Made by a program: the position numbers and the translations under genes
Part shown: piece by piece, positions 20,399-29,289 of the stretch
How the letters are laid out: each line of letters opens with the position of its first letter
Numbering within the stretch: the stretch's first letter is position 1
Notes under the pieces: generated by a model
What the model saw: only the letters and a program-made list of their open reading frames with translations
What the model was told of the DNA's origin: nothing
Database searches by the model: none
DNA from: OMG group bacterium
GTDB taxonomy: Bacteria > Pseudomonadota > Gammaproteobacteria > Pseudomonadales > Azotimanducaceae
Direction: 5' to 3'
NCBI GenBank assembly: GCA_012267385.1
Contig: JAAXGW010000037.1
Location: 62,001 to 126,000 of the forward strand
Length of the DNA: 64,000 nucleotides

Positions 20399-22207
20399 CT
20401 ACTCCGCATCTTCTTCATTTAAGTATGTTTTCACGCGTTCCACTTGATCTTCCGAGAAAAAGTGCCTTTCGTTATTCCTGTAGATCAAGGCGTGAGCGGC
20501 TAATGATCGGGCGTTATTCGAAGGAATTTCTTCCATGGCTTCAAGTAGTTGATGGGGGTCGATTGTTGCCCATGAGTCGAAAATTGACGAGTAGTATCTG
20601 TCCTTTTCTGGTTGACGCAACTGTTGCGCTAGCTCTAAAGCACCTTCCGGGTTGCCGCTTTGAACGTATTCAAAACCGACACCGGTATAAGCACCCACTC
20701 GACTTCGATCACTTACTCGGGGTAATAATTTCGCGGCAGCATCGACATCCTCACGTGCGAACTCACGAATTACCACTCGATCCAACCATGTTGGCCAAGC
20801 CGAGCTCGGGGGATTCAATGCCAAATCCAGCGCGCGTTCCGGTTCTTCAAGTGCGAGTCTGGTTAGTGCGATTTCTACCAAGCGACCGAAATGCGGATTG
20901 TCATCGTTTGAACCAGACACAACCCATTCAAGAGTTGCTCCTGGATCGATTTCCGCCCATGCATAGACCAACGACTCTGCAACAGGCCACGTGTTGACTC
21001 CTTCGGTGCGTAAGTTCTCAATTAGCCGAACCGCTTCGTGCGGATCAGTTTTAGCAATGGTTCTAATCGCCGAGGAAATTGCCTGTAGTTCCATTGTGTC
21101 TGGAAGAATAGCTATTTTCTCAAGAAGGTCACGAGGATTTCTTTCGCTCCAAGTCCACATAATCCCCTGCGTCAACGACCATCTGCGTGAAACATCGTCG
21201 ATCACAGCAACGCCTTTCAACGCGTCAATGGGATTAGTTTCGGCCCACACGCTAACGAGTTCGTAAAGAAGAGGTTGAAGGTCTGGTTCCAATGCTGCTT
21301 GTCTGAAGATCTCTTCAGGGTTTGCTCGGGCGATCGACCGGATTAGCAATAAATTGATTGCGGAGGATCCGCGTAAATCATCGCCTAACTCAAGAATCTC
21401 GCTAAGAACACCTACGCCATCTTCACTCACTCTCTCTCTCGCTACGTCAACAACCGAGTCGAGCCTGAATCGCACATCGAGCCCGTCGCCAATCAAGACT
21501 TCCCATGCACTACGCGGAGTGTCGATCAGTTCCATCGCTGTATTTGTCTCAATTAGCCGGCGAACGTATTTTTCGTACCCGAAGCTTTGACCTATTTCGA
21601 TTCTCTCTTCTGTCGGTAAGTCGACTGTGGCTAGCATCATTGCGCCGAGTGCGATTTCCCGATTAGGGAAGTCAAGGCGAGATCCGGCACGAACTGCACC
21701 GTCAAGATTCAGTAATGACCATTCGTGAAAAACTGATTCAATCAAATTCGGCCGCTGTTCGATAGGAAGCGTCAAAGCAAGATCAAGTGCCCTACCTGGA
21801 TCAATCATCGTAAGTCGTCGTAGAATGGCAGTCTGGATTTCCTGTCGCCACACGTTATTAGATACGTTTTGAGAATCTTCAAAAAACACCACTAGCAGTC
21901 TAACATTTGCCCTCATTAATATTGAGTAGAGTGTAGCTTTTCTAGTGAATCGTGACTCCTGCTGAGTCGAGTTAGCAATGCTGTCGAGGAACTGTTCGAC
22001 ACTTGCGTGCAAATCGTCGCTCGACTCCGTGCTCATACCTACTTCGGTAGATGTATCGAGAGGTAAACTATTTGTGTTGATATCCGCTCTTGTATCAAAG
22101 ACAGAGGCGATGCCGACCACAGCAATCGACACAAAAACACCACCGAACAAAAATCCGATAATGAACGTGACAGACTTGCGATGTTGAACAGACTCGAACA
22201 TTCTCAA
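20399..22207 (-). CDS. Membrane-anchored helical-repeat protein (paralog 2)
   Basis: 602 residues. One N-terminal transmembrane helix (about 14-36) after a short basic start, then a long, probably periplasmic, all-helical region. At least eight repeats of about 35-45 residues carry a W-[AS]-x-x-[DN]-P-x-x-[AL]-L core: VWAETNPIDALKG, TWSERNPRDLLEK, AWAEIDPGATLEW, SWATIDPHQLLEA. This resembles TPR/HEAT-like superhelices, which usually bind other proteins. It starts 3 bases after the stop of its paralog at 22211-24001, so both are probably one operon. No catalytic motif; function unknown. Confidence 0.85.
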   Translation of the reverse strand: MRMFESVQHRKSVTFIIGFLFGGVFVSIAVVGIASVFDTRADINTNSLPLDTSTEVGMSTESSDDLHASVEQFLDSIANSTQQESRFTRKATLYSILMRANVRLLVVFFEDSQNVSNNVWRQEIQTAILRRLTMIDPGRALDLALTLPIEQRPNLIESVFHEWSLLNLDGAVRAGSRLDFPNREIALGAMMLATVDLPTEERIEIGQSFGYEKYVRRLIETNTAMELIDTPRSAWEVLIGDGLDVRFRLDSVVDVARERVSEDGVGVLSEILELGDDLRGSSAINLLLIRSIARANPEEIFRQAALEPDLQPLLYELVSVWAETNPIDALKGVAVIDDVSRRWSLTQGIMWTWSERNPRDLLEKIAILPDTMELQAISSAIRTIAKTDPHEAVRLIENLRTEGVNTWPVAESLVYAWAEIDPGATLEWVVSGSNDDNPHFGRLVEIALTRLALEEPERALDLALNPPSSAWPTWLDRVVIREFAREDVDAAAKLLPRVSDRSRVGAYTGVGFEYVQSGNPEGALELAQQLRQPEKDRYYSSIFDSWATIDPHQLLEAMEEIPSNNARSLAAHALIYRNNERHFFSEDQVERVKTYLNEEDAE

Positions 22208-22210
22208 GGA

Positions 22211-24001
22211 CTATTTCTCATCTAAGTATGTCCTGACATATTCCAACTCCGCAGGAGAGAGGACTGGTATTCTGGCATGATTTTGGGTCAAAGCTTTGGC
22301 TGCCAATGTCTTTAATTTATTCGTTGCTAGCGATTCAATAGATTCCAATAGGTGCTTGTAGTTGTTACCAGACCATTGAAGGAATATGCTCGAGTAGTAG
22401 TCCGATCTGTGCTCTTCCATCAGTAGGTCAGCCAACTTTAACGCACGCTTAGGTTGATCGCTAGACACGAGAATTCTTCCAACCCCGGAAATTGAAGCTA
22501 GCTTGGACTCCTTTCGTAAGCGAGGTATTAGGGAAATTGCTGCTTCGATGTCAGTCTTCGCCAACATTCGAACTAGTTCTGCCTCAGTTTCTCCCACAGA
22601 TCGATGTAACGCGTCAGCCAATCTGGTCCAACGCCGTACACCATGTTGAAAGTCACTGAGTTCAATACTATCCACAATGACTCTCAGTACTCTTTCACGC
22701 TCGTGTGCTTTCAGCTCTTGATCAGAGAGAATCCATTGAATCGCAGCGAAACGATCTTCCATGGTCCATTCCTGGAAAAAAGTATCGAAGAAGTTCATCG
22801 TGATGATGCCTTTAACGTGAGCATCCTGTAGCAATTTTGTAGCCTCAGCTCGATCGATACGACCGAGGGAAAATAGTGCTTCCTCCAAAGCAATTGCTTG
22901 TAAAGGCTGTGCAAACGACTTCGAGATTTGGATCAATTCGTCAGGATTCGACCGAGCCCAAACTTGTGCGACGACTCTTGTCAATATTTTTCGACGAACA
23001 TCTGACTCAAGCGTAGACGCTGCTATAAGAGCACTATGTGGATCAAACCGCGACCAATGCTCTGAAACGGCGTGTAACAATGCTTCCCGAAATGGTTCTG
23101 ATAAGTTCGCTGCCTGGTCAAAAGCTTCCTGAGGCGAATGTTCAGTAAGCGCTTGTGAGAGTAATTGGAGAACTACAAAGGTATCTGACGCCCAGTGATC
23201 CGAAGTGGGCTTGGTAGATTCAACAATTGTTTGCAAGACCCCTTCGCTGTCTTGTCGCCACCAAATCTCGGCAATACTGGCTAATTGCCCAATTTTGCTG
23301 GATAGTTGCCTTCCGTTGCCAATGACGGTGTACCATGCCTCCTCAGGACTCTGTGTTTGAAGCCAGGTGCGTTCTTCAGAGATCACTGTTTGTATGAAAC
23401 TATCATCACCAAGATGACGTTCAATGTCGTGTCGCATCATCTCAGACAAATCGCTTCTCGTTAATACAACCGACCGAAGTGCAACTGTAGCGAAGAGATG
23501 ATCTAGACTTTTCCCAGCGGCAACGGCACCATCCATATCTAATAACGCCCATTCTCGAAATACTGTTTGTAACGAAGCAATCTGTTGTTGCCCTTGAAGA
23601 ACGAGAGCATGTTTTAGTGCCATGTTAGGGTCAAGGTCCACTAGTCGTTCGAACACCAGCGAACTCACTGTCTGTCGCACTATCTTGGATTTAGTGTTGG
23701 CATTCTGATTCAATAAGTGTAGTAAATCGGTTTCACCCTTAGTAACAAGTAATGAACGCAAAGATGCGGTTAGCTCAAAGTTGCTAACGGAGTCATCCAA
23801 TTCGTTAAAGTCTTCCGATCCCGATAAAACTAATTGGGGTCGTATCTCGTCAGCGGGCTGTGTCCGATACTCGGAAGTGCGATCCGAAGAATCGTGGCCA
23901 AAGTTCAACCAAAATATGCAGGCTATAGCTGCCAGCAGTCCGCCGACAAAAACTCCAAGACCGAGTGAAATGTAGAGTCGATCTTTGACAAAAGCAGACA
24001 T
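22211..24001 (-). CDS. Membrane-anchored helical-repeat protein (paralog 1)
   Basis: 596 residues with the same layout as the next gene: N-terminal transmembrane helix (about 10-31), polar linker, then helical repeats such as EWALLDMDGAVAAG, HWSRFDPHSALIAA, VWARSNPDELIQI and QWSGNNYKHLLES. The C-termini of both paralogs align well (DYYSSIF, then AAKAL or AAHAL, then VRTYLDE or VKTYLNE). First gene of a two-gene unit. Its 5' side faces a small plus-strand ORF. Function unknown; a protein-interaction scaffold in the envelope is a guess from the fold. Confidence 0.85.
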   Translation of the reverse strand: MSAFVKDRLYISLGLGVFVGGLLAAIACIFWLNFGHDSSDRTSEYRTQPADEIRPQLVLSGSEDFNELDDSVSNFELTASLRSLLVTKGETDLLHLLNQNANTKSKIVRQTVSSLVFERLVDLDPNMALKHALVLQGQQQIASLQTVFREWALLDMDGAVAAGKSLDHLFATVALRSVVLTRSDLSEMMRHDIERHLGDDSFIQTVISEERTWLQTQSPEEAWYTVIGNGRQLSSKIGQLASIAEIWWRQDSEGVLQTIVESTKPTSDHWASDTFVVLQLLSQALTEHSPQEAFDQAANLSEPFREALLHAVSEHWSRFDPHSALIAASTLESDVRRKILTRVVAQVWARSNPDELIQISKSFAQPLQAIALEEALFSLGRIDRAEATKLLQDAHVKGIITMNFFDTFFQEWTMEDRFAAIQWILSDQELKAHERERVLRVIVDSIELSDFQHGVRRWTRLADALHRSVGETEAELVRMLAKTDIEAAISLIPRLRKESKLASISGVGRILVSSDQPKRALKLADLLMEEHRSDYYSSIFLQWSGNNYKHLLESIESLATNKLKTLAAKALTQNHARIPVLSPAELEYVRTYLDEK

Positions 24002-24199
24002 AGTGTCAACCAGTCACCGAAGGTGTTTGCGTGGTATGCAGAGAGCAATCAAACCGAGAAAGACTTTGCGGAAACTACCGTTCTTAGCACTGGATACTTC
24101 CAATTCAATTCCCACATCGCTTGAAGATCATGGTCGTTGCGTTGCGTGGTATTCACTATCGGCGGTGTAACTATTACTCTTTTTTCATTATAAGACGTA

Positions 24200-24571
24200 G
24201 TGAATGTTACGATGCCCAATTGCGAATGGAATTCAGTCCTTTCCGCCGAACTGAACGAGGCAAATATGTACCAACTTTGGCATCCTGAGAACGCAATCGG
24301 GGAAATTCTCTTTTGTACAATGTCGCTGAGTCAAAAAAGACGAGTAAGCAAAGCAATGATCGTTACAAAGAAAGTTAAACGTGGTATTTGGCTGTTTTTC
24401 GGTGGTCTGTTTCTATTGAACTTTGCTGGCGCAACTGGTGCGTATATTTGCGGAGTATTCTCTACTCAGTTTTATTGGATCATGATTGGGGGAACAGCGC
24501 TTCTAGCTTTTGCTGAAGTATTTTCTTTACGGTTTTCGATGTCGCAGGCAGAAAACTGTCTTCGAGATTGA
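24200..24571 (+). CDS. Small membrane protein, uncertain
   Basis: 123 residues from ATG 24200, or 83 from ATG 24320, which I find equally likely. The first 40 residues look unlike a conserved protein. The second half has two hydrophobic segments (GIWLFFGGLFLLNFAGA and YWIMIGGTALLAFAEVF) after a basic stretch. No family recognised. It could be a remnant or a false ORF. Confidence 0.4.
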   Translation: MNVTMPNCEWNSVLSAELNEANMYQLWHPENAIGEILFCTMSLSQKRRVSKAMIVTKKVKRGIWLFFGGLFLLNFAGATGAYICGVFSTQFYWIMIGGTALLAFAEVFSLRFSMSQAENCLRD

Positions 24572-24799
24572 AATTAAAGAATGAAAACTCTCGTCGAGCA
24601 AAGCCTCGCTCGCGGCTAATCTGTATGCGCGGTTGACCGTGTAGCAAAAAACGATTCTCAGTCAATCGGAAGTTGTGTATGTTCGCGAGATCGACAATGC
24701 TGCACAGCTGCGTCTAACTGATCATTCGAAATTGGGTTTAACAACGATCGACGGAACCCGATTTGGGTCGTTCGAGGATCATGAATTTGAGCAATCGTT

Positions 24800-25396
24800 C
24801 TACGTTTTCTGCTGAACACCAAGTTTGAACAATCGGTCTTTAAACATCGGCCAATCAAACTGCGGTCCTGGATCCCATTTTCGATCAGGTGCTATTGCGT
24901 TGTGACCAACGATCCGATGCGGTTGAATGCAAGGATAGCGATCCATCAAAACCCGCGCGATCGCGATCAGTACAGAGTATTGATTTTCGGTAAACGGTAC
25001 GCTTTCTGTCCCTTCTAGTTCGATCCCAATTCCGAAATTATTACACTCTTTTTGTCCTTGGAACGAAGACTCACCAGCGTGCCACGCACGCCGATCAAAG
25101 GGCACAAACTGTGTGACGTTTCCCTCTCGGTCGATGAGGACATGACTGGATACGCGGACGCCATCCAAGGAAGAATAACTTGGATGAGCATCGCAATCTA
25201 GCGAATTAGTGAATAATCTCTCCACTTCACCCTTTCCAAATTCATCAGGCGGCAAAGAAATTGCGTGGATTACAAGCAAAGAAATATCATATCCCATCGG
25301 ACGTTCGTCCTGATTCGGACTCGGAATCCGACGCACGTGATCCAACCAATGATCTTCCGTAATTTTTAAGTCGTTAACCGCTTTAATACTGACCAT
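24800..25396 (-). CDS. ampD: 1,6-anhydro-N-acetylmuramyl-L-alanine amidase AmpD
   Basis: 198 residues, close to the usual length. Cytoplasmic zinc amidase that removes the peptide from anhydro-muropeptides during cell-wall recycling. The expected zinc ligands are visible at His44 (LLVIHAISLPP), His165 (RIVGHNAIAPDR) and Asp175 (KWDPGPQFDW). Glu128 and Lys173 sit at the other catalytic positions. Divergent from nadC with only 13 bases between the starts. An AmpG-like importer is also encoded in the window. A displaced copy of its 3' end is at 20190-20260. Confidence 0.97.
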   Translation of the reverse strand: MVSIKAVNDLKITEDHWLDHVRRIPSPNQDERPMGYDISLLVIHAISLPPDEFGKGEVERLFTNSLDCDAHPSYSSLDGVRVSSHVLIDREGNVTQFVPFDRRAWHAGESSFQGQKECNNFGIGIELEGTESVPFTENQYSVLIAIARVLMDRYPCIQPHRIVGHNAIAPDRKWDPGPQFDWPMFKDRLFKLGVQQKT

Positions 25397-25409
25397 ATGT
25401 GATGAGTAG

Positions 25410-26264
25410 GTGAAAATACCTCAAGAAGTAATCTCTGCGAACGTGCGCGCAGCTCTAGAAGAGGATCTTGGTTCTGGCGATTTACACGCTGTACTGGTCG
25501 ACTCTTCCAAGTTCAGCACCGCACACGTGATTACTCGTTCTCAGGGAATATTATGTGGTCAACATTGGGTTAATGAAACCCTCCTACAAAGTTCCGATGA
25601 ATTCACTTCTTTATGGCACGTCGAGGACGGTGCTACTATATCGCGCAACGACAAAATTCTCACCTTAACCGGACCCTGTCATGTTCTGTTGAAGGTAGAA
25701 CGGACCATGTTGAATTTTCTTCAACTACTCTCAGGTACTGCCACGCGAGTTCACGAGTTTGCCAAATTTATTCAACACACTTCTGCTCGCATTTTGGATA
25801 CCCGTAAAACTCTACCCGGTTTAAGGTATGCGCAGAAATATGCGGTGCTCACCGGCGGTGGTTCAAACCATCGTTTTGGACTGTTTGACGCGTTCCTCAT
25901 CAAGGAAAATCACATACTCAGCGCGGGTGGTATTACGACCGCACTTCAACTGGCTCGAAAAGGACACCCCAACCGATTCTTGGAGATTGAAGTCGAGAAT
26001 TTGTCAGAATTAGAAGAAGCGCTACAGGGATTTCCCGATCGAATTATGCTGGATAACTTTTCGTTGCCTCAACTGAAGGAAGCGATTCGAATCGCAAGAG
26101 ACTTTGACCGCGTGCACGACAAACACACAGAATTAGAGGCATCTGGTCAAATCAATCTGTCGAACATAGTTGCAGTCGCAGAAACAGGTATAGACTGCAT
26201 CTCCTTGGGTACGCTCACAAAAGACGTTGCGGCAATAGATTTTTCGATGCGTATTCAGGAATAA
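25410..26264 (+). CDS. nadC: Nicotinate-nucleotide pyrophosphorylase (carboxylating)
   Basis: 284 residues. Converts quinolinate and phosphoribosyl pyrophosphate to nicotinate mononucleotide in de novo NAD synthesis. Family signatures are EEDLGSGDLHA near the N-terminus, ERTMLNFLQLLSGTAT, LDTRKTLPGLRYAQKYAVLTGGG (in part), HRFGLFDAFLIKENH, the LEIEVENLSELEEAL strand with its acidic residues, and IMLDNFS. GTG start. A hairpin with TGTGTCG/CGACACA arms at 26282-26310 follows the stop but lacks a T-run. Adjacent divergent ampD is a common gammaproteobacterial arrangement. Confidence 0.97.
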   Translation: MKIPQEVISANVRAALEEDLGSGDLHAVLVDSSKFSTAHVITRSQGILCGQHWVNETLLQSSDEFTSLWHVEDGATISRNDKILTLTGPCHVLLKVERTMLNFLQLLSGTATRVHEFAKFIQHTSARILDTRKTLPGLRYAQKYAVLTGGGSNHRFGLFDAFLIKENHILSAGGITTALQLARKGHPNRFLEIEVENLSELEEALQGFPDRIMLDNFSLPQLKEAIRIARDFDRVHDKHTELEASGQINLSNIVAVAETGIDCISLGTLTKDVAAIDFSMRIQE

Positions 26265-26332
26265 TTTAAAACCAACTTCCTTGTGTCGAAGAGTTGTGTC
26301 TCACGACACATCCAGAGCTCATTGCTTTAGCT

Positions 26333-27589
26333 CTATGGCACTACCATCGAAACATTCGCCAAGTTTAATGCAAATTTCATCTCGGGGTGTATGAACGCGG
26401 GTTCGTAGTTCAATATATCTCGGGCAGTCATACCTACCTGGGCACATCTCTGTCGCCACCTGTCGTGAATCTGTGTCGCCATTTCAAATGCCATCGCTGA
26501 TGCGAATTGTTCTTCGATCTCAAACAACGGTGCCACTTCAATTGCAGCTTGAATCGATGGTTGTAATCCGCTTAATTCACTGATACCTGTCTTAAGGTGG
26601 GTGCGTCCAAACGGCTGAGGATTGATGTCAAATGCGGGGGATAAGCTCCACCGTCCTGGTTGCGTCCATAAAAAGCCGTGGTTCTTCATATGATCGTCGG
26701 TATTGGAAACCAAAATTGTGAACAAGACTCTCCGATAGAGTTCCTTGAGCTCAGCAAATGTCTGCTCTCCATTTCCACAGTGTCCGCGCATCACGTCTAC
26801 CAAATCGGTATAGTAGGTAGGTTCGGAGTCTTCCCTGAGGTCGATAAAACTTCGTCCCGAAATGTAGGGAACACGATTCGAACCCTTGCGGTCAAAACGA
26901 TGAATAACCGCCACAGGATGGGTTGAATCTTCTAGTTCTAACCTCGCTGTGCTCGCTCGAATACCCACATCTTTTGCTAATCGTAAGGTGGCGACCTCCA
27001 TTCGTTCCACCGGTAAATCGTCTTTAACTGAACTGTACTTTGCGATTGAGAGAGTTTCACCATCGTAGACAACAGACTTTGGACGAGCCCCACCAAGACT
27101 GTCTCCAGTGCCGCGTAACTGGCGAGCGACTAGTCCGATGTCGCTACCTCGCGATTCAAATTCTTGGTTGAGACGACGTAAGTCAACCAGAGAGTGAACT
27201 CTGGGTATGGGAGGGTTGTCAGTCGATCTGATTTGACCATTTTCGTCTTCGAACCGTAAAGCTCCAGTACGAGTGTCGTCGTTAGCACTCAACAGGAACT
27301 CTATTTCATTCGGGATACGTCCCAACGCAGCCTGAATCACGCTCCGCCCCCAGTTGTCCGGTGCTGCATCCGATATAGGACTCGGCAGGACGCTTCGACC
27401 ACTACCAGAGAACGATACCCAGGTACTCGTTAAAGGCATTTTTGGTGAGAGCGGGAATGCTAATGGATTCGCGATCCAATTCTCGTCGTAGGAAAATGCC
27501 GAATACGGACGTAAGGGATTCTCGTCGAAAACCAGTACACCCACAAGATGTTGGGCTTTGCCCAATACCACCTGTATTCGTCGCATCAC
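26333..27589 (-). CDS. hipA: HipA-family Ser/Thr kinase toxin
   Basis: 418 residues. HipA toxins phosphorylate a target such as glutamyl-tRNA synthetase and cause growth arrest. Visible motifs: N-terminal subdomain (residues 1-110), Gly-rich loop SLGGARPK (164-171), probable ATP-contacting Lys184 in SIAKYS, catalytic NTDDHMKNH (296-304), and LSPAFDIN (317-323) with the metal-binding Asp321. The C-terminus is helical. It is complete with no missing key residue. It follows hipB by 5 bases in the usual antitoxin-first order. The target cannot be read from sequence. Confidence 0.93.
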   Translation of the reverse strand: MMRRIQVVLGKAQHLVGVLVFDENPLRPYSAFSYDENWIANPLAFPLSPKMPLTSTWVSFSGSGRSVLPSPISDAAPDNWGRSVIQAALGRIPNEIEFLLSANDDTRTGALRFEDENGQIRSTDNPPIPRVHSLVDLRRLNQEFESRGSDIGLVARQLRGTGDSLGGARPKSVVYDGETLSIAKYSSVKDDLPVERMEVATLRLAKDVGIRASTARLELEDSTHPVAVIHRFDRKGSNRVPYISGRSFIDLREDSEPTYYTDLVDVMRGHCGNGEQTFAELKELYRRVLFTILVSNTDDHMKNHGFLWTQPGRWSLSPAFDINPQPFGRTHLKTGISELSGLQPSIQAAIEVAPLFEIEEQFASAMAFEMATQIHDRWRQRCAQVGMTARDILNYEPAFIHPEMKFALNLANVSMVVP

Positions 27590-27594
27590 AGGTG

Positions 27595-27951
27595 CTAAAA
27601 CGAAATAACCTCGGATGCTTTGTTCGGAGACACTTCGGCTAACTTTGGACGTTTCGCCGAGCGTACGCGCTGAGGCATGAGCACCCTGTCCATGGTCGCG
27701 CCAATTTTATCTCCTGACGGAGCTAACACCTGCTCTAGTTTCGGAAGACAATTCAAAGCAAGAAATGCCATGGCGATATTGCCCAGCGAGACACCAGGGT
27801 CGCCAGCTTCAATTCGTTGAACGGTGCCAATGGAAACCCCCATGTTCATCGCCAGATCTCTCTGGGACAACCGACGACGGATGCGCGCCGTTCGCACATC
27901 GTCGCCTATTCTTGCGATTGTTCGGGATATAGATCTTGAATACTTTTTCAT
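27595..27951 (-). CDS. hipB: HipB-type antitoxin, XRE-family HTH regulator
   Basis: 118 residues. Helix-turn-helix of the Cro/C1 type at about residues 17-70 (RTARIRRRLSQRDLAMNMGVSIGTVQRIEAGDPGVS in part). A basic C-terminal tail may bind the toxin. Expected to neutralise HipA and repress its own promoter. First gene of the pair, with ATG 27951 and an AT-rich leader carrying repeated TCGATAT boxes. Confidence 0.88.
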   Translation of the reverse strand: MKKYSRSISRTIARIGDDVRTARIRRRLSQRDLAMNMGVSIGTVQRIEAGDPGVSLGNIAMAFLALNCLPKLEQVLAPSGDKIGATMDRVLMPQRVRSAKRPKLAEVSPNKASEVISF

Positions 27952-28015
27952 ATCGAATCAACTAGTTTTAATATATTATATATCGACTATTATCGTAATT
28001 TATATCTGATATAGA
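27952..28015 (-). promoter_or_regulatory. hipBA promoter/operator region
   Basis: Very AT-rich. On the minus strand a TATAAT box occupies 27975-27980, 24 bases before the hipB start. TCGATAT occurs twice, once just upstream of the -10 box and once overlapping the hipB start codon. Both could be HipB operators. No good -35 box is visible. Confidence 0.45.
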
Positions 28016-28357
28016 AACTGTTTAAGTACAGTAAAAGGATGTAAGAAGGTTGTAAAGGTTGTAGAAAATTGGATTCAATCACACTTTGAACTGCTTGAAG
28101 TTCGAAAAATTTTCTGGGTAAGTCGCGAGCTTGGCTACCTAAAGGACCCTTACTCAAACCAAAGTAATGTGTAGGTCCACTGCACTTGGAGGCTTCCGCG
28201 AAGTGGCATTCGCCAACGCGTCAACCATCCAGAGTACCGTAGTCAACACCGACGTATGCAATGGGGTGTCTGAGTTACCACTACGACAGTAACTCGGACA
28301 AAGAATTGAGAAAGTGTCTTTCTGTGCTCTTTGTTGAAGTAGTGTTTCAGAACAATG
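28016..28357. other. Intergenic region between hipB and sodC
   Basis: No gene recognised. There is a short repetitive patch near 28040-28070 (repeats of GGTTGTA). The opposing ORFs near 28243-28464 mostly overlap the sodC 3' end and look spurious. Confidence 0.4.
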
Positions 28358-29035
28358 CTAAGTTTCTTCGTAAATCGCGAAGATTCCGCAGGCAAGTCGT
28401 GCCCCACCGGCGCAACCTGCTTCCTCACCTCCTGGACAATATGTGTCTGGATCTACGTGAATAATCAACGACGCACCGTCCTCGTCGAAGATTGACAACG
28501 GACCTGGCGAGAGCGTTATACGGGAGGTCGTGGTTCTAAGTTCTCCATCGCCCGAATCGTCGACCCTGATATTCACCAAATCACCAGAATGGAAGGGATG
28601 GTTTCCGTCTGGATGTGAATGTCCATGCGGTCCGGGGTCGAAGTGGCCACCTGCAGCCGAGCAGGGATCACATGAACCTGTTTCATGAATGTGTACGGCA
28701 TGAAGACCCGCTTCGTCTGCGAGTCCTGTTACGCGAATGTATACATCTACAAGTTTTACTCCCTCTTCAGACCACCGTTCCACAAGTTCTGCGGTTCCAA
28801 CCTCAACTGTGGAATCTTCGCAAAATGCTAAGGAGGCGCGTGCGATCACAGATGATTCCGCGTTCTGGTCGGAGACGTGTTCGTCCGCGTTCGACGAACC
28901 AATCGACACAAATACAACCGCGAGAATGGTCACGGCGGTCACAAGAAAAATAGAAAGTACTCCATTTCTCATTGAAGCTTTCATATCGAAGCTGTTCTTA
29001 CTATTCTTGGTTTCAAAGCGATCGGACATGTGCAC
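28358..29035 (-). CDS. sodC: Superoxide dismutase [Cu-Zn], periplasmic
   Basis: 225 residues. Dismutates superoxide in the periplasm. An N-terminal hydrophobic segment (about 24-45) acts as signal or anchor. Metal ligands are visible in HAVHIHETGSC (His115, His117), GGHFDP (His131), the following His-rich loop up to HPFHSGDL (ligands include Asp152), and SLIIHVD (His193). The conserved disulfide cysteines are near 122 and 216 (RLACGIF). There is a 10-residue Cys/Gly insertion (TYCPGGEEAGCAGG) near the end. The start could also be a later ATG (MKASMRNG), which gives a more compact signal. Confidence 0.93.
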   Translation of the reverse strand: MHMSDRFETKNSKNSFDMKASMRNGVLSIFLVTAVTILAVVFVSIGSSNADEHVSDQNAESSVIARASLAFCEDSTVEVGTAELVERWSEEGVKLVDVYIRVTGLADEAGLHAVHIHETGSCDPCSAAGGHFDPGPHGHSHPDGNHPFHSGDLVNIRVDDSGDGELRTTTSRITLSPGPLSIFDEDGASLIIHVDPDTYCPGGEEAGCAGGARLACGIFAIYEET

Positions 29036-29289
29036 CTCGTCTACAAAAATTCAATCAATATCGTATGTTACCAAATGTATATCGCAAACAGTCCGGCGTA
29101 ATACTCGCGAAATATGGAAAGTTTAGACACAAAGTCAGCCGTAGTTGAGAGGAGAAGGACACGGTGACACAACGACGAACTGCCCCCTGTCTTATTGTGG
29201 CTTTAGCAAACAGACTGATCCAGGGAGTTGGGTGTTCTGTCTCGCAAAAGTTTCCGTTGTGAAGGCACTTCTATTACGTGCCCACGATC

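Noticed and set aside
14085-25396. Classical integrative element at the aceF or ampD 3' ends
   Set aside because: No integrase, excisionase or mobilisation gene is present, so I describe displaced tails but do not call a mobile element.
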